Notes under the pieces: model-generated | Database searches by the model: none | Told to the model about the DNA's origin: nothing | What the model saw: only the letters and a program-made list of their open reading frames with translations | Position numbers and translations under genes: made by a program | Assembly (NCBI GenBank): GCA_031424015.1 | Contig: JANPGR010000049.1 | Location: forward strand, 1-6,125 | Length of the DNA: 6,125 nt | DNA from: JANPGR01 sp031424015 | GTDB taxonomy: Bacteria; Patescibacteriota; Minisyncoccia; Phycocordibacterales; UBA1006 | Direction: 5' to 3' | Shown: positions 1 through 3,780 of the stretch, in pieces | Layout: the number at the start of each line of letters is the position of its first letter | Position numbering within the stretch: position 1 is the first letter of the stretch

Positions 1-2
1 AC

Positions 3-104
3 ATACTGGAAGCAAAGCTCAAGATTCAGAGTCATGCCGCATCAGCATCAGCAATGCGAGCAGCAAAACAGAAATTATTCGCTAGTTTTTCGTCGGAGAA
101 ATGA
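3..104 (+). CDS. C-terminal fragment of an unidentified plus-strand protein
   Basis: This is the longest open frame at the left edge; it enters from outside the window and ends at a TGA at 102-104. The 33 visible residues are Ala-, Lys- and Ser-rich, start ILEAKLKIQS and end LFASFSSEK, and look like an amphipathic helical tail. The other plus frame open at the edge gives a Gln/His-rich string that looks less protein-like, and the reverse frames are interrupted. I recognise no family. The stop overlaps an ATG in the pattern ATGA, which could couple it to the small ORF that follows. The call rests on an open frame of about 100 nt and could be wrong. Confidence 0.4.
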   Translation: MLEAKLKIQSHAASASAMRAAKQKLFASFSSEK

Positions 105-244
105 TACCATTTGGGTGTAATCGAGTGATTAGAAAATACTGTGAATTCATGGAAATTTGTGGTCTCATAAAGGAACATATTTCAATAACTCTTTCTGAAA
201 GATCCATTAATATAGGCACACTCTGGTTCTCGGGTCCGGGATGA
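101..244 (+). CDS. Possible small ORF (47 aa), coupled by ATGA overlap
   Basis: The ATG at 101-103 shares ATGA with the stop of the upstream frame, an arrangement typical of translationally coupled genes; a GGAG lies at 95-98 but only 2 nt from the ATG, too close to be ideal. The product would start MIPFGCNRVI and contain three Cys. It ends just before the terminator that serves the opposing minus-strand gene. I recognise no family. The reverse strand is also open here (82-273), but its start lies inside that terminator stem, so the plus reading is preferred. Either could be chance. Confidence 0.2.
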   Translation: MIPFGCNRVIRKYCEFMEICGLIKEHISITLSERSINIGTLWFSGPG

Positions 245-250
245 AATCGC

Positions 251-282
251 ATACAAAAAGCGAGGTTTGTCATACCCCGCTT
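251..282 (-). terminator. Intrinsic terminator of the 91-aa membrane protein gene
   Basis: Read on the minus strand, AAGCGGGG and CCTCGCTT form an 8-bp stem with one G-U pair around a 9-nt loop, followed by TTT and then GTAT; two stem bases extend the U tract to five. The wobble pair forms only in minus-strand RNA; the plus strand would have an A-C mismatch. That fixes the direction. It lies 17 nt beyond the stop codon at 299. Confidence 0.75.
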
Positions 283-298
283 GTGTTGCCCTACCTCA

Positions 299-574
299 TC
301 ATTTTATCCTTGCCCGAAAAATGACAAGGATTATGGCAAAAAACGATGCTGGGACCCAGAACAAAGCTGGATTCTCGATGATTTCTTTCGCCAGCCCGAC
401 GAAAAATCGGAAGAGCACAAACGCTATCGCTCCTCCTCCAATCATCTTAAACAGGAAGCCTGTCACCTCAGGCGACAGGTCTAACTTGTCCTCCATTAAC
501 CACTGGAGGACCCATGCTCCAACGAGCAGGATTATTGCTAGCTGGACCCAAACATTTTCAAGAATTTCGGCCAT
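299..574 (-). CDS. Small three-helix membrane protein (91 aa), unknown function
   Basis: The start chosen is the ATG at 574. The frame stays open to a TTG at 649, but that TTG lies inside a TTGACA -35 box, so the longer version is unlikely. The protein has three hydrophobic stretches, roughly residues 8-26, 40-62 and 71-86, separated by a short acidic loop (EDKLDLSPE, about 28-36) and a second loop (KEIIENP, 63-69), and ends in a basic tail FRARIK. By the positive-inside rule the tail is probably cytoplasmic. GGTGGA lies 16 nt before the ATG, too far for a good ribosome site; the immediate leader is A-rich. I recognise no family. Its own promoter and terminator make it an independent unit next to the surface protein gene. 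Confidence 0.65.
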   Translation of the reverse strand: MAEILENVWVQLAIILLVGAWVLQWLMEDKLDLSPEVTGFLFKMIGGGAIAFVLFRFFVGLAKEIIENPALFWVPASFFAIILVIFRARIK

Positions 575-620
575 CTTTTTTTTAATTTTTTCCACCCAAC
601 AAACTATCAGGCAGATAAAT

Positions 621-649
621 AATCTACACCTATATCTACATATTGTCAA
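621..649 (-). promoter_or_regulatory. Promoter for the 91-aa membrane protein gene
   Basis: On the minus strand a perfect TTGACA (649-644) is followed by a 17-nt spacer and TAGATT (626-621), which matches TATAAT at four of six positions. Transcription would start near 614, giving a leader of about 40 nt before the ATG at 574. It begins 3 nt past the stop of the upstream surface protein gene. Confidence 0.65.
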
Positions 650-652
650 CCC

Positions 653-1750
653 CTACTGATCACACGCAGAACCCCAGATATCCCTATTGCACCCTTTTGT
701 GTCGATGTTACTCTTTGTGGTGGTAGTTCCTGATGAATTTGTAGTAGTACCATTCCCGACCAGTGTATCATAGGAATTCACTCCTGTGCCTGATTTTGTA
801 CTCGTATTAGTACTCGTACTACTCGTCGAGCTCGTTCCGGTCGTACCTGACGTTGTAGTGTTTTGTGTATTCATGTTTGAAGTAGCTGTATTCCCTGTTG
901 GACTCTCGCTGAGGGATCCTTGGTAGCTAGCTACATTCCCAGCATTACCGTCGGTGTGACAATTTGCATCTTGCCAGTCGATTTTCTTGTCTCCATCATT
1001 ATCCTCTCCGTCACGACAACTATCTGGACCTGCGGTCGATGTCGTCGTGCTTCCTGATACTGCATTGAGGGTGCCGTCAGATGACTTTGTCGTAGTTGTT
1101 GATGTCGTGGATTTTACCGTTGATGATTTAGTATTTGTTGCTGATGAGGTACTGTTGGTTCTGAGTATCTTCTTGTTGGTACCAACACCTGACGAGATTC
1201 CTGCAAAACGAATGCCGATTGATGCAATCTCGCCTGCTGCTGGATTATTTTGCAATTTGAATTTATATAATACTACTCTACCGATGCTCGTCGCAGGATC
1301 AGTATCGACATTTTCGAATATTCCAGTAAAATTGGCAACCCCGCCGTCGAGTGGTGCCGAATCAGCAATAGCAAATGATGATGCGAGTAGATTGTTCTGT
1401 GCATCGTAGAGCTCTATTGGGAATGTACCATCATTGAACCATTCAGATTTCGCGGTTCCACTGATTACGATAGGTAGTGACACGACAGCGTTCGGCAATG
1501 GGCTGATGATTTCGATATCTGACAAAGTAGCGGATATAGAACTGCGATCTCCTAGCGAGCCAGATGCTTGGGCGCGGCCGTTGTAATTCTTTGCAATCGC
1601 TGTCAGAGCAATAGCAAGTACAATCAGAGTGATGAGCCATCCAAGTTTGAAATATTTTTGAAAGAACTCTGTATTCAACTTTGGCATTTGTGGTAATGTT
1701 GGCGACGGATTACCACCCATATCGATAGGACGCGGTTGGAATGTTTGCAT
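653..1750 (-). CDS. Membrane-anchored surface protein with Gmad2-like and Asp-rich Ca-binding-type domains
   Basis: Of the 365 residues, about 1-36 are cytoplasmic and Pro-rich, and 37-54 form a single membrane helix. Residues about 78-187 resemble the Gmad2 Ig-like fold: IEIISPLPNAVVSLPIVISG is typical of its first strands, with a later Trp and Phe core. A Ser/Thr/Gly-rich linker follows (about 195-240), then a Cys-bracketed acidic loop (C245 to C264) with DGEDNDGD and ID..D spacing, like the calcium-binding repeats of secreted bacterial proteins. A second Ser/Thr-rich linker (about 275-348) leads to a tail with Cys354 and Cys363. The layout suggests an extracellular stalk with two possible disulfides. 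The linkers would suit glycosylation. The ligand is unknown. The ATG at 1750 has no Shine-Dalgarno site; a TATACT lies 9 nt upstream. Confidence 0.9.
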   Translation of the reverse strand: MQTFQPRPIDMGGNPSPTLPQMPKLNTEFFQKYFKLGWLITLIVLAIALTAIAKNYNGRAQASGSLGDRSSISATLSDIEIISPLPNAVVSLPIVISGTAKSEWFNDGTFPIELYDAQNNLLASSFAIADSAPLDGGVANFTGIFENVDTDPATSIGRVVLYKFKLQNNPAAGEIASIGIRFAGISSGVGTNKKILRTNSTSSATNTKSSTVKSTTSTTTTKSSDGTLNAVSGSTTTSTAGPDSCRDGEDNDGDKKIDWQDANCHTDGNAGNVASYQGSLSESPTGNTATSNMNTQNTTTSGTTGTSSTSSTSTNTSTKSGTGVNSYDTLVGNGTTTNSSGTTTTKSNIDTKGCNRDIWGSACDQ

Positions 1751-1759
1751 ATACTACAT

Positions 1760-1765
1760 AGTATA
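1760..1765 (-). promoter_or_regulatory. -10-like TATACT close to the surface protein start
   Basis: TATACT on the minus strand ends 9 nt before the ATG at 1750. No convincing -35 hexamer lies 16-18 nt upstream. If used, transcription would begin at or next to the start codon, making a leaderless mRNA; the lack of a Shine-Dalgarno site fits this. Confidence 0.35.
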
Positions 1766-1863
1766 CTAGCAATTTCCAGAGAAACCAGTACACTATACAC
1801 ATACAGAGCACTTTGTTTTCGGGTTCTGTTATTTCGTGACAAAATGTATTATTTCTAGTTTTG

Positions 1864-2004
1864 ATGGAGTTCAATGAAAGTACCAATATTTTTGCGAGCC
1901 GTATTAATGATACGGTGAGCAAAAATATCGAGGACTTGAAGCAGAAATCCGCAAAACTAGAGATAATACTCTATTCAGGGTATCGTATAGTGGTAGTACA
2001 CTAG
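1864..2004 (+). CDS. Possible small ORF (46 aa) overlapping tRNA-Pro
   Basis: An ATG at 1864, 11 nt after a TATTAT (1847-1852), opens a frame that ends at a TAG inside the tRNA-Pro gene. The first 34 residues (start MEFNESTNIF) are hydrophilic and helix-prone with a protein-like composition, but the last ten are encoded by the tRNA. A 43-nt dyad lies within the frame. Overlap with a tRNA argues against a real gene, and I recognise no family. Confidence 0.2.
   Translation: MEFNESTNIFASRINDTVSKNIEDLKQKSAKLEIILYSGYRIVVVH
1886..1928. repeat. 43-nt interrupted dyad upstream of tRNA-Pro/folD
   Basis: ATATTTTTGC (1886-1895) pairs perfectly with GCAAAAATAT (1919-1928), and CCGTAT (1899-1904) with ATACGG (1910-1915) around the loop TAATG. 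Between the two stems, GAG faces TGA, which in plus-strand RNA could form two G-A pairs and a G-U pair. No T tract follows on either strand, so it is not an ordinary terminator. It could be a protein-binding dyad or a folded RNA leader for the tRNA-folD unit. This is the main structure in the 1751-1975 stretch, where I see no secure gene. Confidence 0.65.
1962..1967 (+). promoter_or_regulatory. -10-like GATAAT for the tRNA-Pro/folD unit
   Basis: GATAAT lies 8 nt before the first base of the tRNA, a normal distance for a -10 box. The best -35 candidate, TTGAAG at 1936-1941, is 20 nt away, longer than ideal, so the assignment is tentative. Confidence 0.4.
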
Positions 2005-2046
2005 GCTGGGGGTCTAGCAGTTTGGGTTCGATTCCCAATACTCTGA
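1976..2046 (+). tRNA. tRNA-Pro, anticodon GGG
   Basis: A full cloverleaf of 71 nt: acceptor CAGGGTA (1976-1982) pairs with TACTCTG (2039-2045), including one G-T pair. The D stem is GTAT/GTAC with a loop containing GG. The anticodon stem CTAGG/TCTAG encloses CTGGGGG, giving anticodon GGG at 2008-2010. The variable loop has 4 nt, and the T arm is TTGGG, TTCGATT, CCCAA. The C1-G72 pair and A73 are the bacterial proline identity elements, and G37 fits the m1G37 of tRNA-Pro. CCA is not encoded. It decodes CCC and CCU. folD starts 10 nt after the discriminator base, so the 3' processing cut would also create the folD mRNA 5' end. Confidence 0.93.
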
Positions 2047-2056
2047 CATACATTAT

Positions 2057-2872
2057 ATGGGAACGATTATTAACGGCAGAGAACTGGCAAAGGAAATCCT
2101 CTCAAAAATCGAGGGGAGGAATTTTCCTATACTCACCATCATCCAATTCGGATCTGATCCTGCTAGTAGTCAATTTGTAACAATAAAAACCAACAAGGCA
2201 AAGTCGCTAGGAATACAGGTAGAATTATTCCAATCAGACGAAAGTGATGAATCATCCGCCCTCGCCTGGACAAAGACTAGTATAGATACGACATCAGGTG
2301 GAGTCATTATACAGCTCCCCTTGCCACAGGGTTGGAACACCGAATCATTCACGCAGATGATTCCGACACACAGGGATGTGGACCTCCTCAACCCAGAATC
2401 ATATGAATTATGGAAACAAGGCCGATCAGAGATGACTCCTCCTGTCGTGTTTGCAGTGCAAAAATCACTCGAAAGCATACTAGGAACCGGCATCAGAGAA
2501 TCTCCATCAGATAAACACGTGGCAGTGATCGGCTATGGTCAACTAGTCGGCAAGCCGGTATGTGATTGGCTGACTCGTGAATCGATTCCCTATTCACTCA
2601 TTACCCTCGAGACAGATGCAGACGAGCGGAGCCAGATCCTGGATACTGCAGACATCATCATCTCGGGTACCGGCGCGCCACACAGCGTAACAAAAAGAGA
2701 CATACAAAACGGTTCCATCCTCATCGATTGTGGAACCGCAGAATCAAATGGTTCTATTCTAGGTGATTTCGACCCCGACTGTGCCGACGTGTGTCAGGCG
2801 ATGACACCAGTCCCAGGCGGCATCGGCCCGCTCACCGTTGCGGGATTGATTACGAATTTGAGTTTACTGTAG
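2057..2872 (+). CDS. folD: Methylenetetrahydrofolate dehydrogenase/cyclohydrolase (FolD), divergent
   Basis: FolD interconverts 5,10-methylene- and 10-formyl-tetrahydrofolate with NADP in the cytoplasm, feeding purine and formyl-Met synthesis. At 271 residues it is slightly shorter than the E. coli protein (288). The catalytic domain has the active-site Lys44 in SQFVTIK, GVIIQLPLP (82-90, with the conserved Gln86), and RDVD (106-109). The nucleotide domain has VAVIGYGQLVGKP (155-167), ADIIISGTG (198-206), SILIDCGTA (220-228) and the signature TPVPGGIGPLT (250-260). Three usual residues differ. The active-site Tyr, four residues before the Lys, is Phe40; DVDG is DVDL; and the GRS of the nucleotide loop is GYG. 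The ATG at 2057 lies 10 nt behind tRNA-Pro with no Shine-Dalgarno site. The family call is firm; full bifunctional activity is inferred. Confidence 0.95.
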   Translation: MGTIINGRELAKEILSKIEGRNFPILTIIQFGSDPASSQFVTIKTNKAKSLGIQVELFQSDESDESSALAWTKTSIDTTSGGVIIQLPLPQGWNTESFTQMIPTHRDVDLLNPESYELWKQGRSEMTPPVVFAVQKSLESILGTGIRESPSDKHVAVIGYGQLVGKPVCDWLTRESIPYSLITLETDADERSQILDTADIIISGTGAPHSVTKRDIQNGSILIDCGTAESNGSILGDFDPDCADVCQAMTPVPGGIGPLTVAGLITNLSLL

Positions 2873-2879
2873 GTCTTTT

Positions 2880-2910
2880 GATGTAGGTCGAATGTCAATT
2901 CGATTACATC
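2880..2910. terminator. Imperfect hairpin between convergent folD and DUF2177 genes
   Basis: GATGTA (2880-2885) pairs with TACATC (2905-2910) and TCGAA (2888-2892) with TTCGA (2899-2903), separated by GG against T, with the 6-nt loop TGTCAA. It sits just past the folD stop and overlaps the DUF2177 stop. No T tract follows in either direction, so a role in ending both transcripts is only inferred from position. Confidence 0.35.
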
Positions 2911-3296
2911 CGTGCTATTCTCCAACCGATATATGTCGTGATAGCGGTCACAACACCACCCCACAGAATATCAGGAATAATGATTCGCACAGGAAAACCT
3001 GCCAGTGTTGCAGCATTCGTCAGATCATACGTCATATAACATATAACCCCAAAGACAAACCCGCGCAATACGACAGACAACACGTCGCTCGAATTCGCAT
3101 ACGGAATAATACAAAAATAAACAACACCAACAGTATAGAGTACATAAAAGAGCGCAGCATACCCATAGTGAATCGGAGTTCGCATCAATGCGCCAAATTG
3201 TTCTGCATACCACGAACGCATAATTACCCCTAGCCAAACAAAATCCAGAGAAACGAGACTAACCAGCGAAACGAGTGTTGTGAGAAAATATTTCAT
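2904..3296 (-). CDS. DUF2177 family membrane protein
   Basis: 130 residues with four membrane helices, roughly 4-26, 44-68, 72-95 and 104-127. Family hallmarks are visible: the DFVWLGV motif (18-24) in the first helix, a Tyr/Gly-rich second helix starting HYGYAALFYVLYT, a Gly-rich third helix, then the YMTYDLTNAATL signature (87-98) and the D-x-x-WGG motif of the last helix (about 109-114). The function of the family is not known. The ATG at 3296 is 5 nt downstream of an amber stop in the same frame, and the only Shine-Dalgarno site lies before a tiny upstream ORF. The alternative is that a start four codons before that stop is the native one. It converges on folD and diverges from the first tRNA-like gene. 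Confidence 0.9.
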   Translation of the reverse strand: MKYFLTTLVSLVSLVSLDFVWLGVIMRSWYAEQFGALMRTPIHYGYAALFYVLYTVGVVYFCIIPYANSSDVLSVVLRGFVFGVICYMTYDLTNAATLAGFPVRIIIPDILWGGVVTAITTYIGWRIARM

Positions 3297-3299
3297 ATA

Positions 3300-3330
3300 C
3301 TAAAAGTATATCATATAATTCTGCCTCCTC
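3300..3330 (-). promoter_or_regulatory. Strong Shine-Dalgarno site with a four-codon upstream ORF
   Basis: GAGGAGG (3330-3324 on the minus strand) is followed 9 nt later by ATG ATA TAC TTT TAG (3314-3300), then TAT and the ATG of the DUF2177 gene in the same frame. This is the best ribosome site in the window, yet it serves a four-codon peptide. Ribosomes could terminate and restart 3 nt later. A TATACT (3310-3305) overlaps the mini-ORF and could instead drive a leaderless mRNA. Confidence 0.45.
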
Positions 3331-3361
3331 TTGCATTTTTCAAACGTGAGTGTATTATACT
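3331..3361. promoter_or_regulatory. Divergent promoter region between DUF2177 and the first tRNA-like gene
   Basis: On the plus strand TTGCAT (3331-3336) precedes TATTAT (3353-3358) by 16 nt, and TATACT (3356-3361) lies 9 nt before the tRNA-like gene. On the minus strand the same bases read TATAAT (3359-3354), about 25 nt before GAGGAGG. Shared overlapping -10 boxes suggest the two units compete for polymerase. No strong -35 is seen for the minus direction. Confidence 0.4.
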
Positions 3362-3370
3362 AAACTAATT

Positions 3371-3446
3371 GGTCACGTAGCTCAAGCGGACTAGAGCAGC
3401 TCGTTGAGAACGAGTAGTATAGAGGTTCGATTCCTCTCGTAGACCA
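3371..3446 (+). tRNA. tRNA-like gene, anticodon GAG (Leu) on a short-variable-arm body
   Basis: The cloverleaf is mostly sound. The D stem is GCTC/GAGC with a 10-nt loop containing GG; the anticodon stem GCTCG/CGAGT encloses TTGAGAA, giving GAG at 3406-3408. The variable loop has 5 nt, and the T arm is AGAGG, TTCGATT, CCTCT. Two features do not fit. GAG is a leucine anticodon, but bacterial tRNA-Leu has a long variable arm that is missing here. The acceptor strands GGTCACG and CGTAGACC pair only if A3441 is bulged out. The loop differs from a typical Phe loop (TTGAAAA) by one base, so a Phe-type body with an altered anticodon is one alternative; a decaying pseudo-tRNA is another. CCA is not encoded; the discriminator is A3446. 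Confidence 0.7.
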
Positions 3447-3449
3447 CGA

Positions 3450-3488
3450 AAGCCTTGATTTGTTTATACGAATCAAGGCTTATTTTTT
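3450..3488 (+). terminator. Strong intrinsic terminator after the first tRNA-like gene
   Basis: AAGCCTTGATT (3450-3460) and AATCAAGGCTT (3471-3481) form a perfect 11-bp stem with a 10-nt loop, followed by A and six Ts (3483-3488). The stem starts 3 nt past the discriminator base of the tRNA-like gene. The T run ends one base before the next tRNA-like gene begins. Confidence 0.88.
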
Positions 3489-3489
3489 C

Positions 3490-3560
3490 GCTCCTACAGC
3501 TCAGTTGATAGAGCACCTGCAGTGAGCAGGAGGTCCAGGGTTCAAATCCCTGCAGGAGCA
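3490..3560 (+). tRNA. Degenerate tRNA-like gene with shortened anticodon loop
   Basis: Most of a tRNA body is present. The acceptor GCTCCTA pairs with CAGGAGC apart from an A-C mismatch at the last pair. The D stem is GCTC/GAGC, the T arm is CAGGG, TTCAAAT, CCCTG, the variable loop is AGGTC and the discriminator is A. The anticodon arm CCTGC/GCAGG encloses only AGTGA, two bases short of the usual seven. Opening the last pair gives CAGTGAG, which would place GTG (His) at the anticodon but puts A at the invariant U33. There is also C at position 8 instead of U, and the D-loop GG is GA. A His tRNA should also have G-1 and C73, which are absent. It is probably a pseudogene or a tRNA-shaped RNA with another job. 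Confidence 0.6.
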
Positions 3561-3561
3561 C

Positions 3562-3602
3562 AAAACCGGTTTTGTTATAACACAAACCGGTTTTTCTTTT
3601 TT
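3562..3602 (+). terminator. Strong intrinsic terminator after the second tRNA-like gene
   Basis: AAAACCGGTTT (3562-3572) pairs with AAACCGGTTTT (3584-3594) over 11 bp with an 11-nt loop, and the RNA continues as T, C and six Ts. On the minus strand the stem also ends in TTTT, so it may stop the small minus-strand ORF at 3618-3725 as well. Confidence 0.88.
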
Positions 3603-3617
3603 ATCCCCTATAGACAA

Positions 3618-3725
3618 TTAGATATACGTCCCCGTCGCAATCAAATACAGGCAAGCGCTCGTGAGCACTATCAGCACCAGAAGTAATATGGTATTGGTTT
3701 TGGAATAAAAGAATGTGTGGTTCAT
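3618..3725 (-). CDS. Single-helix small membrane protein (35 aa)
   Basis: An ATG at 3725 opens a 35-residue frame that ends at a TAA at 3618-3620. The product has a short polar N-terminus (MNHTFFYSKTNT), one uninterrupted hydrophobic helix from about residue 13 to 30, and a short tail ending TGTYI. This is a credible small membrane protein rather than random translation. I recognise no family. A terminator able to work in this direction lies 16 nt downstream, and a 13-nt palindrome sits directly before the ATG, so it could be its own transcription unit or be read through from the ATPase gene. No Shine-Dalgarno site is visible. Confidence 0.5.
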   Translation of the reverse strand: MNHTFFYSKTNTILLLVLIVLTSACLYLIATGTYI

Positions 3726-3774
3726 AGAATAGTATTCTATCATACTCTACTATATTAATACTTAATAGAGTATG
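3726..3774. repeat. Two dyads between the ATPase gene and the 35-aa ORF
   Basis: CATACTCTA (3741-3749) pairs with TAGAGTATG (3766-3774), a 9-bp stem without a following T tract. Next to it, 3726-3738 is a perfect 13-nt palindrome (AGAATA, G, TATTCT) touching the ATG of the small ORF. The first could end the ATPase transcript, and the second could be an operator. Both roles are inferred from position. Confidence 0.5.
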
Positions 3775-3780
3775 CCTTGA

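Noticed and set aside
82..273. 63-codon minus-strand ORF
   Set aside because: Its start lies inside the terminator stem of the preceding gene and it has no ribosome site; no family resemblance.
267..659. Plus-strand ORFs opposite the 91-aa membrane protein
   Set aside because: They are antisense to a gene with a clear promoter, membrane helices and terminator; the translations look random.
710..900. Apparent repeats in the Ser/Thr-rich coding segment
   Set aside because: The bases do not repeat with a fixed period; the similarity comes from reuse of Thr and Ser codons.
987..1409. 140-codon plus-strand ORF rich in Val and Asp
   Set aside because: It is the antisense of the Ser/Thr-rich and acidic part of the surface protein, which explains the composition.
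2170..2493. 107-codon minus-strand ORF
   Set aside because: Antisense shadow of folD, whose motifs are unambiguous.
2892..3237. Other-frame ORFs over DUF2177
   Set aside because: The opposite frame shows the family signature and four membrane helices; these frames do not.
3391..3585. 64-codon minus-strand ORF
   Set aside because: It is antisense to the two tRNA-like genes and their terminator.
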